Part shown: positions 37,039-45,935 of the stretch, piece by piece
Layout of the letters: the number at the start of each line of letters is the position of its first letter
Position numbering within the stretch: the stretch's first letter is position 1
Assembly: GCF_014203895.1 (NCBI RefSeq)
Contig: NZ_JACHJY010000003.1
Span: 1-64,000 of the forward strand
Direction: 5' to 3'
From: Streptomyces nymphaeiformis
GTDB taxonomy: Bacteria; Actinomycetota; Actinomycetes; Streptomycetales; Streptomycetaceae
Length of the DNA stretch: 64,000 nt
Position numbers and translations under genes: made by a program
Notes under the pieces: generated by a model
What the model was told of the DNA's origin: nothing
The model's input: only the letters and a program-made list of their open reading frames with translations
Database searches by the model: none

Positions 37039-38508
37039 CTATGGAGCTCCGGGGCTCGGATCCGCCGCGCCCTCGTCGAGCGACGCGAGCGTGGAGAGCC
37101 GGACCGGTACGGCGAACGGGCGGCGTTCGGCGGGCGGTTCGGCCGTGCCGCCGCGGGCGGCGAGGCAGGCGACGGCCGTCCCGCACATCCGGCCCTGGCA
37201 CCACCCCATGCCGGCCCGGGTCAGGAGCTTGACGGTGCGTGCGTCCCGCGCGCCGAGCTCGGCGACCGCCTCGCGGATGCGCCCGGCACCGACCTCCTCG
37301 CAGCGGCACACGTCCGTGTCGTCGGAGAGCCAGTCCTGCCAGCCGGGCCCCGGGGCGTGGGCCGCGGACATCACGTCGGCGAAGGCGCGCATCCGGTCCC
37401 GGCGCCGCCGCAGTTCGGCGATCCGCCCGTCGCCCGCACGGCGGCCGAGGAGTCGCGCGGCGACCGCCCGGGCGGCCAACTCGCCTTCCGTACGGGCGAG
37501 TCCGGCACCGCCGACTCCCCCGGTCTCACCCGCCGCCCACAGGCCGGGCTCCGAGGTCTCCTGGAGGTCGTCCAGGGCGAGGCCCAGCGTTCCGTCGGGG
37601 AGCCGTCGGGTGGCGCAGCCGAGGGTCGTGGCCAGCTCGATCTGCGGGACGAGGCCGTGGCCGACGGCCAGGGCGTCGCAGGCGATCCGGCGAGCGGTCC
37701 CCGGCACCGGCCGCCAGTCGGCATCGAGGCGGCTGACCGTGACGGCCTCCACGCGGTCGGTGCCGTGCACCTCGGTGACCGCGCTGCGCAGCCGGACGGG
37801 TACGCGATGGCGGAGCAGGGCGGTTCCGTGCAGCAGGGCTTCGGCCGCCTTCGCCGGGTTGGCCAGGAGTGCCCGGGGGCTGCGGGCGTACCGGAGGTAC
37901 CCGGCGGCCTCGACCACGGCCGGCACCTGGGCGCCGGCGGCGGCGAGGGAGGAGGCGACGGCGAGCAGCAGGGGGCCGCTGCCGGCCACGACGATGCGCC
38001 GGCCCGGCAGCACGAGGCCGGACTTGAGCATGGCCTGCGCTCCCCCGGCGCCCACGACGCCGGGCAGGGTCCAGCCGGGGAAGGGCAGTTGGCGTTCGTA
38101 CGCGCCGGTGGCGAGCAGCAGTGCCCTGGCCCTGATCAGGGCGGGCCGCTCCGAGGTCCCGTCGGCTCCGGTGACCGCGTGGACGGTCCAGGTGCCGTCG
38201 TCCTCCCGGACCGTGGACCACACGTGGTGTCCGGCGAGGTGCGTGACGTCGCTCGCGGCGAGGCGCCCGCGGAGGTCGGAGTAGGCCGACCAGTCGTGGT
38301 GCAGGGCCTCGGGCCGTACGGCGCCCAGGGCGGGCGCCGGGTGCCGGTAGAACTGGCCGCCGGTCTGGGCGGAGGTGTCCAGGAGGGCGACGGCGAGGCC
38401 GAGTTCGGCGGCCGTGACGGCGCCGGCGAGCCCCGCGGAGCCCGCTCCGACGACCGCGAGGTCGTACGGTTCGCGCCGCGCCCGCGGCTCAGACGGTGAG
38501 GCGGTCAT
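37039..38508 (-). CDS. FAD/BFD-domain subunit of D-hydroxyproline dehydrogenase
   Basis: 489 residues. It has an N-terminal FAD fingerprint (LAVVGAGSAGLAGAVTAAE), a second dinucleotide motif (RIVVAGSGPLLLAVAS) and a C-terminal BFD-like [2Fe-2S] domain (DVCRCEEV and GMGWCQGRMCG). This is the HcnB-like large subunit of three-component amino-acid dehydrogenases, such as LhpB/E/F of Pseudomonas hydroxyproline catabolism. It should pass electrons from the substrate-oxidising subunit to the respiratory chain. Its start overlaps the stop of the [2Fe-2S] gene by 20 bp, so the two are translated together. Confidence 0.88.
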   Translation of the reverse strand: MTASPSEPRARREPYDLAVVGAGSAGLAGAVTAAELGLAVALLDTSAQTGGQFYRHPAPALGAVRPEALHHDWSAYSDLRGRLAASDVTHLAGHHVWSTVREDDGTWTVHAVTGADGTSERPALIRARALLLATGAYERQLPFPGWTLPGVVGAGGAQAMLKSGLVLPGRRIVVAGSGPLLLAVASSLAAAGAQVPAVVEAAGYLRYARSPRALLANPAKAAEALLHGTALLRHRVPVRLRSAVTEVHGTDRVEAVTVSRLDADWRPVPGTARRIACDALAVGHGLVPQIELATTLGCATRRLPDGTLGLALDDLQETSEPGLWAAGETGGVGGAGLARTEGELAARAVAARLLGRRAGDGRIAELRRRRDRMRAFADVMSAAHAPGPGWQDWLSDDTDVCRCEEVGAGRIREAVAELGARDARTVKLLTRAGMGWCQGRMCGTAVACLAARGGTAEPPAERRPFAVPVRLSTLASLDEGAADPSPGAP

Positions 38509-38803
38509 GACCGTGTCCCTCCTGGGTGGTGATCGCGTCGCCGGGGCGGGCCGGGACCAGGCAGGCGCGCCGGTTGGGTTCGCCGTTGACGGTGGCGAGG
38601 CAGTCGTAGCACTGGCCGATGCCGCAGAAGGCGCCGCGCGGCCGGCCGCCGTCCCGGGTGGTGCGCCAGGCAAGGATGCCGGCGCCCCAGAGGGCGGCGG
38701 CGACGGTCTGGCCCGGCAGGGCGGTGACGCGACGGCCGTCGAAGGTGATCTCGAACGGCGGATCGGGCTGTGCGCCGACGAGGTCGGCGGGGGTGCGGGC
38801 CAC
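38489..38803 (-). CDS. [2Fe-2S] ferredoxin-like subunit of D-hydroxyproline dehydrogenase
   Basis: A 104-residue HcnA-like protein with plant-ferredoxin-type cysteines (FCGIGQCYDCLATVNG, then RACLV). It overlaps the following BFD-subunit gene by 20 bp and lies 34 bp after the DadA-like subunit gene, so the three form one complex-encoding operon. Electron transfer is its likely role. The ORF lies wholly on the minus strand and its translation matches the family end to end. Confidence 0.88.
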   Translation of the reverse strand: MARTPADLVGAQPDPPFEITFDGRRVTALPGQTVAAALWGAGILAWRTTRDGGRPRGAFCGIGQCYDCLATVNGEPNRRACLVPARPGDAITTQEGHGHDRLTV

Positions 38804-38837
38804 GGGCCCTCCTCTCGTGACGGTGGGTGCGCGGAAC

Positions 38838-39995
38838 TCAGTTCCCGGTGTCGGCGAACCGTTCCGGACGGAACGGGTGGATGTCCAGGGGCGGTTCGTC
38901 CCCGGTCAGGCAGGCGGCGACGATCCGTCCCGTCACGGGGGCGAGTCCGATGCCCGCGCCTTCGTGGCCGCAGGCGTGGAGCAGGCCGGGGACGCGCGGG
39001 TCGGGTCCGATGGCGGGCAGGTGGTCCGGCAGGTACGGGCGGAAGCCGAGGTAGCTGCGGATGGCCCGTACGGTGCCGAGGACGGGGAACAGGGCGGTGG
39101 CTCCGGCGGCGAGGCGGCGCAGGACCTCGGTGGAGGGCGTCCGGTCGAAGCCGACGCGTTCGCGGCTGGCGCCGATCAGGACCGGGCCCGCCGGGGTGCC
39201 CTCGACGACCGCCGAGGTCTGGAGGGCGGCGGAGCCGCTGGCGACGTCGGCCACGTAGTCGGCGGCATACACCTTGTGGCGCACGACGCGCGGGAGGGGT
39301 TCGGTGACGAGGACGAAGCCCCTGCGGGGCAGTACGGGCAGGTGGACGCCCGCGAGGTCGGCGAGGGCCCCGCCCCAGGTTCCGGCGGCGTTGACGACGT
39401 ACGGGGCGTGGATCTCGCCCGCCGCGGTCCGCACGCCGCGGATCTCTCCGGCGGCGCCGGTGAGGAGGCCGGTGACCTCCTCACCGAGGCGCAGCCGGAT
39501 CCGTTCGGCTCCGGCGCGCAGCAGCTGGGCGGCCGCGTGGGCGGGCATCACCTGGGCGTCCTGGGGATAGAGGAAGCCGCCGGCCAGAGTGGGTGCGAGG
39601 TGGGGCTCCAGGTCGTGGAGCCGGTCCTCGGGGACCTCCTGGGTGGTGACGCCCGCCTTCTCCTGGCGGGCCGCGAACGCGCGCAGGGCGCGCATCCCGG
39701 GCTCGTCCGAGGCGACGACGAGGCCGCCCTTCGCCTCGTACTCGACCTGGGGCGGGAGCCGATCGGACAGCTCGCGCCACAACGCGGTGGCGATCAGGGC
39801 GAGTTCGAGCTCGGGCCCTGGTTCCTTGTCGGAGACCAGGAGGTTTCCCTCGCCGGCTCCCGTGGTGCCGCCGGCCACGGGACCGCGGTCGACGACGGTG
39901 ACGGAGAGGCCGGCTCGGGCGGCGTAGTGGGCGCAGGCCGCGCCGACGACGCCGGCGCCGACGACGATGACATCCGAGGTGTTTCTCGTGGGCAC
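38838..39995 (-). CDS. DadA-like FAD oxidoreductase, catalytic subunit of D-hydroxyproline dehydrogenase
   Basis: 385 residues with VIVVGAGVVGAACAHYAARAG at the N-terminus and the C-terminal GHEGAGIGLAPVTGRIVA, typical of D-amino-acid dehydrogenases and glycine-oxidase-like enzymes. In this context it should oxidise cis-4-hydroxy-D-proline to the pyrroline. There is no Shine-Dalgarno before the GTG. AATATT, palindromic, ends 6 nt before it and could be the -10 of a leaderless transcript. A TTTCACA-type element overlaps this promoter. Confidence 0.88.
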   Translation of the reverse strand: MPTRNTSDVIVVGAGVVGAACAHYAARAGLSVTVVDRGPVAGGTTGAGEGNLLVSDKEPGPELELALIATALWRELSDRLPPQVEYEAKGGLVVASDEPGMRALRAFAARQEKAGVTTQEVPEDRLHDLEPHLAPTLAGGFLYPQDAQVMPAHAAAQLLRAGAERIRLRLGEEVTGLLTGAAGEIRGVRTAAGEIHAPYVVNAAGTWGGALADLAGVHLPVLPRRGFVLVTEPLPRVVRHKVYAADYVADVASGSAALQTSAVVEGTPAGPVLIGASRERVGFDRTPSTEVLRRLAAGATALFPVLGTVRAIRSYLGFRPYLPDHLPAIGPDPRVPGLLHACGHEGAGIGLAPVTGRIVAACLTGDEPPLDIHPFRPERFADTGN

Positions 39996-40004
39996 GGCAG
40001 TAAT

Positions 40005-40013
40005 ATTTCACAT
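40005..40013. promoter_or_regulatory. ATTTCACAT element at the D-hydroxyproline dehydrogenase promoter
   Basis: ATTTCACAT (ATGTGAAAT on the coding strand) overlaps the candidate -10 of the DadA-like gene. The same nine bases occur in the collagenase upstream region, so one regulator may control both, in keeping with use of collagen-derived hydroxyproline. Confidence 0.4.
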
Positions 40014-40128
40014 GGCACTCAGGTTGCCAAGACCCGTGGCGGGCTTGATCCCTTGACAACCGCTCACCTTCCTCGTCCTCATGTTCCTGACAGAAGCAGG
40101 ACCACATCACGGGGGGGACGATCAGCGC

Positions 40129-41385
40129 ATGACCAAGCCCGAGAACACGGGACACGACTACGACGTCGTCATCAGCGGGGCGAGTCTCGCCGGCAGCGCG
40201 GCGGCGATCCTGCTCGCCCGGCGCGGCGCCCGCGTCGCCCTCCTGGAGCGCCGCTCGGACCCCGCGGCGTACAAGACGCTGTGCACCCACTCCCTCACGG
40301 CCAACGCCACCCCGGTCCTCGCCGAACTCGGCCTGCTCCCCGCCCTGGAGAAGGCGGGGGCCGTCCGGAACGAGGCCCGCTGGTACACCCGCTGGGGCTG
40401 GATCGAGCCGAGCGCCGCTCCCGGTCCCGAGCTGCCGTACGGCTACAACGTCCGCCGCAGCACCCTCGACCCGCTCATCAGGTCCCGCGCGGCCGAGACC
40501 CCCGGCGTCGACCTGCTCCTCGGCCACCAGGTGACCGGGTTGGTCCAGGAGGCCGGACGGACCGTGGGCGTGCGTGCGTCGACGCCCGAGGGCGAGCGCG
40601 AGATCCGGGCCCGTCTCGTGGTCGGCGCCGACGGCAAGGACTCGGCCGTCGCCAAGTTCGCCGGGGTGCCCACCCGGCAGCACGAGAACGCGCGCTTCGG
40701 CTATCTCGCGCACTTCCGGAACCTGCCGCTGCGCGACGGGATCAGCCACGCCTGGTTCCTGGTCCCCGACATGGCCTACGCGTTCCCGAACGACGACGGC
40801 GTGACGGTCGTCGCTGTGCTCCCCGAGAAGAAGCGCCTTCCCGACTTCCGGAAGGACCTGGAAGGCAGCTTCCTCGACTTCGTCCGCTCCCTGCCCGACG
40901 CACCGGACATCGACTCCGCCGAGCGCGTCACGAAGATCACCGGCGCGGTCGACTACCCGCTGCGCACCCGCAACGCGACCGCACCGGGCCTCGCCCTCGT
41001 CGGCGACGCCGCCCTGACCGGTGACCCCCTGTGGGGAGTGGGCTGCGGGTGGGCCCTGCAGTCCGCGCACTGGCTGGCGGAGGCGGTCGGCCCGGCGGCG
41101 GCCGGCCGGGGCGATCTCGACCGGTCCCTCGCGGAGTACGCGCGCCGGCACCGGCGCCGGCTGGGCGGTCACCAGTTCCTGGCCGCGGACTTCGCCACGG
41201 GCCGCCCCTTCAACCCCATGGAGCGGCTGATGTTCTCGGCGGCGGCGCGGAACGGGGCCCTCGCCCGGCACATGCACCTGTTCGCCTCCCGCCTGATCGG
41301 TCCGCTGCGCTTCCTGAACCCCGTGGTCGTGGCGAAGGCCGCGGTCGTCAACCTGCGGCACCGAGGGGCGGCCGGCACCCCCTGA
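40129..41385 (+). CDS. FAD-dependent monooxygenase/reductase, geranylgeranyl-reductase-like
   Basis: 418 residues. It has the dinucleotide fold DVVISGASLAGSAAAILLARRGARVALLER, a second FAD motif (VVGADGKDSAVAKFAGV) and GLALVGDAALTGDPLWGVGCGWAL, the GD motif typical of aromatic hydroxylases and related flavoprotein reductases. The gene is on the opposite strand to all hydroxyproline genes, which flank it on both sides, so it is probably regulated separately and was inserted into the island. Its substrate is unknown. GGGGGGGA is upstream of the ATG. Confidence 0.88.
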   Translation: MTKPENTGHDYDVVISGASLAGSAAAILLARRGARVALLERRSDPAAYKTLCTHSLTANATPVLAELGLLPALEKAGAVRNEARWYTRWGWIEPSAAPGPELPYGYNVRRSTLDPLIRSRAAETPGVDLLLGHQVTGLVQEAGRTVGVRASTPEGEREIRARLVVGADGKDSAVAKFAGVPTRQHENARFGYLAHFRNLPLRDGISHAWFLVPDMAYAFPNDDGVTVVAVLPEKKRLPDFRKDLEGSFLDFVRSLPDAPDIDSAERVTKITGAVDYPLRTRNATAPGLALVGDAALTGDPLWGVGCGWALQSAHWLAEAVGPAAAGRGDLDRSLAEYARRHRRRLGGHQFLAADFATGRPFNPMERLMFSAAARNGALARHMHLFASRLIGPLRFLNPVVVAKAAVVNLRHRGAAGTP

Positions 41386-41400
41386 GCCGCCCCGCCGCGT

Positions 41401-42327
41401 TCAGGCCGTGCGGGCCGCGTACAGGGCACCGGCGACCGCCAGGTCCTCCCAGGCCATGCCCACGCTCTTGAAGAGCCGTGGACGCCCCGAGGGGACACAA
41501 CCGTTCACCAGGTCGGCGAGGGTGCCCGCGATGTGGTCCTCGCCGATCGCCCCCTCGGCCAGCGGGACGAGGAGGTCACCGGCCTCGCGGAGCGCCGCCG
41601 ACCGCGCCTCGACGTACACCTCGGCGCGGGTCACGAGGGCGGTGTCGGTCTCCCGGGCCGCCGGCTCGTGCGAGCCGACCGCGACGACGGTGGCGCCGGG
41701 AGCCACCAGCTTGCCGTCGAAGAGGGGTTCCCGGGCCGTGGTGCAGCAGACGACGAGGTCGGCCCCCTCCACGTCCTCGGGCGTCCCGGTGCGGGCGGGG
41801 ACGTCGAGCGAGCGCGCGTAGCCCGCGAGGGCGCGCGCACCGATCGGGCTGCGCCCGACGACGACCACCTCGGCGAGCTCTCGCACCGCGAGGACGGCGT
41901 CGAGGTGACCGTACGCCTGGGGCCCGGAGCCGAAGAGGACCAGGCGCAGCGGCCGGTCGTCCGGTGTCAGACGGCGTACGGCGAGGGCGGAGACGGCCGG
42001 GGTGCGCAGCTCGGTGAGGGCCGCGCCGTCGAGCAGGGCGAGGGGCCGAAGGCTCGTACCGTCGAGGAGCAGGTAGGAGCCGGTGATGCGGGGCAGGCCG
42101 AGGGCCGGGTTGCCCGGGGCGACGCCCGCGATCTTCACGCCGGCGTACGGGCCGGAGGCGGCGGGCATGAGGAGGAGTTCCCCGGCCGGGACGGGGACGG
42201 CGGTACGGGGCGGCCCGGCCTCCGGGTCGAGTCCGGCGCGCAGGACGTCGGCGAGGACGTCGGCCGTCGCGGCCGGGGTGAGGAGGCGGGTCATGGTCGG
42301 GGCGTCGATGAGGAGCAGGTCGGTCAC
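41401..42327 (-). CDS. Ornithine cyclodeaminase/mu-crystallin-family protein, possibly pyrroline-2-carboxylate reductase
   Basis: 308 residues. It has the family's Rossmann part (LRLVLFGSGPQAYGHLDAVLAV), PVSALAVRRL-type substrate loop (TPAVSALAVRRL), VVVVGRS and DLVNGCVPSGRP. Members include ornithine cyclodeaminase, alanine dehydrogenase of archaea and, in hydroxyproline/proline racemase loci, 1-pyrroline-2-carboxylate reductase (LhpI type). Its GTG start overlaps the stop of the epimerase gene (GTGA), so it is translated with it. The pairing suggests reduction of pyrroline carboxylates made from 3-hydroxyproline or D-proline. Confidence 0.85.
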   Translation of the reverse strand: MTDLLLIDAPTMTRLLTPAATADVLADVLRAGLDPEAGPPRTAVPVPAGELLLMPAASGPYAGVKIAGVAPGNPALGLPRITGSYLLLDGTSLRPLALLDGAALTELRTPAVSALAVRRLTPDDRPLRLVLFGSGPQAYGHLDAVLAVRELAEVVVVGRSPIGARALAGYARSLDVPARTGTPEDVEGADLVVCCTTAREPLFDGKLVAPGATVVAVGSHEPAARETDTALVTRAEVYVEARSAALREAGDLLVPLAEGAIGEDHIAGTLADLVNGCVPSGRPRLFKSVGMAWEDLAVAGALYAARTA

Positions 42328-43283
42328 AGCAGGAATCCCGTGCCCAGGTCGTCGTGCGGGTCGAGGACGAAGGTGTGGGTGCCCGTGCGGTGGGTGGCTC
42401 CCGTGACCTCGGTGATCCCGCCGGGCAGCAGCCGGCCGGTGAACACGGTGTCGGCCACGGACTCGTGGGTGAGGACCTCACCGGGACCGAGGCGTCCGTC
42501 CTCGCCGAGCAGCGCGAGGCGGGCGGAGGTGCCGGATCCGCAGGGCGAGCGGTCGATCTGCCCGTCGGCGAAGACGGTGACGTTCCGCTGGTGCGGCCCG
42601 GTGGGGGTGTCGGGCAGCTCGTCGTACAGGATGACGCCGTACACGTCGTGCTCGGGGAACGCGGCGCGGATCTCCCGCCCGGCCCGGACCAGCGCGGGCA
42701 GCGAGGCCCTGGTCGTGTCGAGGCCGAGGGCGCGCGCGGGGACGGAGACGTAGACGGCGCCGGAGTCGGCGAGGTCGGCCTCGACGGTGCCGTACGGGGT
42801 GGTCACCGGGACCTTGCGCGCCAGGACGCGCGTGGGGACGTTGCGGAAGGTGACGCCGGTGGTGCGGCCGCCCTCGCGGTGCACCGTCGCGGTGACGCGC
42901 CCCGAGGGCACGTCGATGCGGACGGGGACGTGGCCGTCGTGGGGTGCCGGGACCCGGCCGGTGTCGACGGCCCAGGCGCCGAGGGCCATCGTGCCGTGGC
43001 CGCAGGCGGTGGAGTAGCCGTCCTTGTGCCAGAACAGCACGCCGAAGTGGGCGCCGTCGTCGTCGGGCGGGACGATGAACCCGCCGTACATGCCGGAGTG
43101 TCCCCGGGGCTCCCGGACAAGCAGGCGGCGCAGCTCGTCGAGCGGTCCCAGCCGGAGGGCGAGGGCGCGGCGCTCGGCGACGGTGTCGCCGGGGATCGGC
43201 GGCAGGTCCTCGTCGACGATCCTGAACGGCTCGCCTGCGGTGTGGTAGTCGGTGGTGCGGACCGAGTGCGGGGTGGTGCTCAC
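42324..43283 (-). CDS. Proline racemase-family 4-hydroxyproline 2-epimerase
   Basis: 319 residues. Both catalytic cysteines are present: GYSTACGHGTMALGA (about 94) and RSPCGSGTSARLA (about 248). Enzymes with both cysteines are epimerases or racemases, while trans-3-hydroxyproline dehydratases have Thr at the second site. In this island it should convert trans-4-hydroxy-L-proline to cis-4-hydroxy-D-proline, the substrate for the D-hydroxyproline dehydrogenase. The GTG at 43283 has a full AGGAGG 9 nt upstream. The frame is open far beyond, through the collagenase in another frame, but that is not the gene. Confidence 0.92.
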   Translation of the reverse strand: MSTTPHSVRTTDYHTAGEPFRIVDEDLPPIPGDTVAERRALALRLGPLDELRRLLVREPRGHSGMYGGFIVPPDDDGAHFGVLFWHKDGYSTACGHGTMALGAWAVDTGRVPAPHDGHVPVRIDVPSGRVTATVHREGGRTTGVTFRNVPTRVLARKVPVTTPYGTVEADLADSGAVYVSVPARALGLDTTRASLPALVRAGREIRAAFPEHDVYGVILYDELPDTPTGPHQRNVTVFADGQIDRSPCGSGTSARLALLGEDGRLGPGEVLTHESVADTVFTGRLLPGGITEVTGATHRTGTHTFVLDPHDDLGTGFLL

Positions 43284-43314
43284 GGAGTACGGCCTCCTGA
43301 AGGGGAATCGGGTG

Positions 43315-43352
43315 CCGGGCCGGCCCTTCCCCCCGTGGAAGGACCGGCCCGG
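43315..43352 (-). terminator. Strong stem-loop between collagenase and epimerase genes
   Basis: CCGGGCCGGCCCTTCC (43315-43330) pairs with GGAAGGACCGGCCCGG (43337-43352), 15 of 16 positions, around a 6-nt loop. It lies 15 bp after the collagenase stop and separates the collagenase transcript from the epimerase operon. Confidence 0.8.
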
Positions 43353-43366
43353 ACGGGTGGGTGCGG

Positions 43367-45721
43367 TCAGCTGCGGAGGGGGCCCTCGCAGCTGAAGCTC
43401 GACGTGCCCGCGACCTTGGTGGACCAGATGTCGATCGGCCCGAAGCTGCAGTTCATGTCGGCAAGGTTGTTCGACGCGGCGCCGGCCCGGTCGAGGATGA
43501 AGTAGTCGACGGTCTCGGACATGTCCTTGAAGTTCTGGTCCTCGCTGGCCCAGTTGGACAGGTTGGCGGTGATCCGCCCGGTGCAGAGGAAGCGGCGCTT
43601 GCCGGGCTCGCCGTTCTCCACACAGTCGGGGGTGTTGTAGGTGGCGGTGGCGAAGGAGGACCTCACGGACGCGAGGTCGGCGTCGCGGAGCTGGGCGTTG
43701 GGCGTGTAGGCGGTGTTGGGGACGTACAGCTGGTCGAGCTTGGCGATCTGCGTGTCGAGGAAGCGGTCGTAGGCGCTCTGGAGGTTGGCGTCGGAGCCCA
43801 TCCGGTTGCGCCACGCGTCGTACGCCGCGACGTCGTCGGCCCGCAGGTGGGTGTACATCTCCCGGAGCAGGGAGGGGTGCTCGGTCCAGAGGAACTCGAA
43901 GAACGTGCCCGCGTAGTTGTAGAAGCGGAAGCCGTCGCCGTCGTAGGTGGCGTGGAGGAGCTGCTGGACGCTCATCCGGGGGCCGCCGCCGGCGGTGTCG
44001 TTGATGACGCCGCGGACGAGGGACTTGCGGACGGCGATGCCGTTGTCGCGGGTGGCCCCGTCGAAGAACTCGGCGGTGCCCTCGTCCATGGCGGTGGTGC
44101 GGTCGCCCTGGTACCAGGGACCCTCGCCGAAGAAGCCGGGGACGGCCCAGCGGCCGTTCAGGTAGTGGGTGTACTCGTGGCGGAAGAGCTCTTCGAGGGT
44201 GAGCGAGGAGTCCTGCGGGACGCGCCGCTGGTACGTGTAGAAGGTGGCGCCGCGCTCGATGTAGATGCCGCCGTTGTTGGTGCCCATGCCGGTGAGGATC
44301 GGGTGGTAGTTCTCGTAGTCCGCGCGGGACGCGTAGAGGACGATGTTCAGGGTGGTGTTCTGGTCGCCGGCGAGCGGCTGGTCGGTGCCGAGGACGCGGT
44401 GGTACTGCGCCTTGACCTGCTTGCTCGCGTAGTAGAGCTGGTCGACGGTGGCCCGGTCGAGGGCGGTGCGGACCTTGATGGCGCCGTTGTCGTAGCTGTA
44501 CGTGTACGGGAAGAGCTGCTTCTCGATGTCCTCCTTGCACACGCCGTACGGCTTGCAGGCCTCGTAGAAGTTGAGCCAGGAGACGACCTTCGCCCACTGC
44601 TCGCTGCCGCGGCCGAACGTGTCGACGACGGTGGTGAGAGTGGCGCCGAGGTCGGCGACGACGCCGTCCTTGAGCCCGTCGATCTGGCCGAAGCGGCCGT
44701 ACTCGCTGAGGGCGTCGCGGGCGACCCAGGCGTTCGCGGTCCCCTTCAGGTGCGAGTAGCCCGCGAAGGCCTTGAAGAGCGCGCGGTACGCCGGGTCGGC
44801 GGCGGCCGCCGCGTGGAAGGCGGCGTCCTGGTTGCCCGGGTAGACGCCCAGGTAGTTGACGGACAGCGCGGCGAGCGCGGCGCCGGCCCAGGCCGGGTCC
44901 AGGTTCGTGGCGGTGTGCGCGGGGTCCATGGTGGCCAGGACCCGCTTGATCAGGGCGAGCTGGTACTGGCGCAGGCCGGGCGCGCTCGCGGCGTAGAGCG
45001 CCTCGCGGAGGGTGTTGGCGTTGCTCTTCGTGACGTCGAAGGTGCGGGCGGCGGCGCCGAAGTCGGCGACCGCCTGCCGCATCGCGTTCACGGTGGGCGC
45101 GTCGGTGATGTCGATCTCGCCGCGCGAGTAGTCGTGGTACGCGACGGCGTGCAGGTACGTGAACATCTCCTCCAGGTGGGAGGCGTTCCGTCCGTCGTGG
45201 GAGGCGGCGAGGCTCGATATGCGGCGGGACACGGCCTGGACGTGGGCGTCGGACATCACGGGGGCGAGCCGGGCGTCCCAGGTCCAGATGAGGCCGCGCA
45301 GACAGCCGTCGGCGGTGACCGCCGGGTCGGCGAGGAAGTCGGCGAACTGCTCCGGGGCGAGGCCGGTGATCCCGTCGAGCGTGCAGGGGACGCCGGCCTG
45401 CGTGTCGGTGGCGACCGCCGCGAACGAGCGTGCGGTGGCGGCGGACTTGGCCGGGCCGGGAACGCGGCCGGCGGTGTGGCCGCCGGGGGCGGGGGCCGGG
45501 CCGAAGGTGGTGCGCGGGGCGGAGGCGCGGTGCTCGACCTCGTCGAAGGGGTTGGCTCCCGGCTGCGCCTGCGGCGCCGGCGCGCCGAGGGCGGGGGCCG
45601 GGGCGGCGGGCTTGTCGTCCGCGCCCGCCGCGGAGGCACCGGCCTGGCCGGCGGAGGCCAGGAGGGTGACCGCGACGGCGGAGGCGAGCAGGGACGAGCG
45701 CACACGTCGGTGGAGGGACAA
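43367..45721 (-). CDS. Secreted M9-family collagenase
   Basis: 784 residues. A signal peptide (SSLLASAVAVTLLASAGQAGA) is followed by a Pro/Ala-rich linker, the N-terminal M9 activator region and the catalytic domain, with the zinc motif HEYTHYLNG near residue 510 and the downstream ligand in MDEGTAEFFDG near 545. The C-terminal part (LSNWASEDQNFKDMSETVDYFILDRAG) resembles a pre-peptidase/PPC-like or collagen-binding module, ending in SSFSCEGPLRS. It cuts native or denatured collagen into hydroxyproline-rich peptides. It is transcribed toward the hydroxyproline genes, and its upstream region shares a TTTCACA element with them. Confidence 0.93.
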   Translation of the reverse strand: MSLHRRVRSSLLASAVAVTLLASAGQAGASAAGADDKPAAPAPALGAPAPQAQPGANPFDEVEHRASAPRTTFGPAPAPGGHTAGRVPGPAKSAATARSFAAVATDTQAGVPCTLDGITGLAPEQFADFLADPAVTADGCLRGLIWTWDARLAPVMSDAHVQAVSRRISSLAASHDGRNASHLEEMFTYLHAVAYHDYSRGEIDITDAPTVNAMRQAVADFGAAARTFDVTKSNANTLREALYAASAPGLRQYQLALIKRVLATMDPAHTATNLDPAWAGAALAALSVNYLGVYPGNQDAAFHAAAAADPAYRALFKAFAGYSHLKGTANAWVARDALSEYGRFGQIDGLKDGVVADLGATLTTVVDTFGRGSEQWAKVVSWLNFYEACKPYGVCKEDIEKQLFPYTYSYDNGAIKVRTALDRATVDQLYYASKQVKAQYHRVLGTDQPLAGDQNTTLNIVLYASRADYENYHPILTGMGTNNGGIYIERGATFYTYQRRVPQDSSLTLEELFRHEYTHYLNGRWAVPGFFGEGPWYQGDRTTAMDEGTAEFFDGATRDNGIAVRKSLVRGVINDTAGGGPRMSVQQLLHATYDGDGFRFYNYAGTFFEFLWTEHPSLLREMYTHLRADDVAAYDAWRNRMGSDANLQSAYDRFLDTQIAKLDQLYVPNTAYTPNAQLRDADLASVRSSFATATYNTPDCVENGEPGKRRFLCTGRITANLSNWASEDQNFKDMSETVDYFILDRAGAASNNLADMNCSFGPIDIWSTKVAGTSSFSCEGPLRS

Positions 45722-45841
45722 CGGAACTCCTGCTGATGGGGGGGATGCGGGGATGGTCCGCGAATGGTCGGTTCGCGAACTGGCCTGTACGGCACGGCGG
45801 GTGACGGTCGATCACCGGGCCATGTGCGGTGTAACATAGTA

Positions 45842-45850
45842 ATGTGAAAT
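45842..45850. promoter_or_regulatory. ATGTGAAAT element upstream of the collagenase
   Basis: This A/T-rich patch (TAACATAGTAATGTGAAATTGC) holds the same nine bases as the D-hydroxyproline dehydrogenase promoter, in the opposite orientation, about 120 bp upstream of the collagenase start. It may be an operator or an activator site. No regulator gene lies within the island. Confidence 0.4.
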
Positions 45851-45935
45851 TGCACTGACAAGCCCTGTGACGGAACGAGTTCGCCGGCAGCGCCGACGGA
45901 CCCCTTCGAAAGACGGTCAATCCGTCACAGACGCC

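Noticed and set aside
42324..45920. One continuous minus-strand frame joining the epimerase to sequence over the collagenase
   Set aside because: The upstream part is Arg/Pro-rich and out of frame with the collagenase. The epimerase has its own GTG with AGGAGG, and a terminator lies just upstream.
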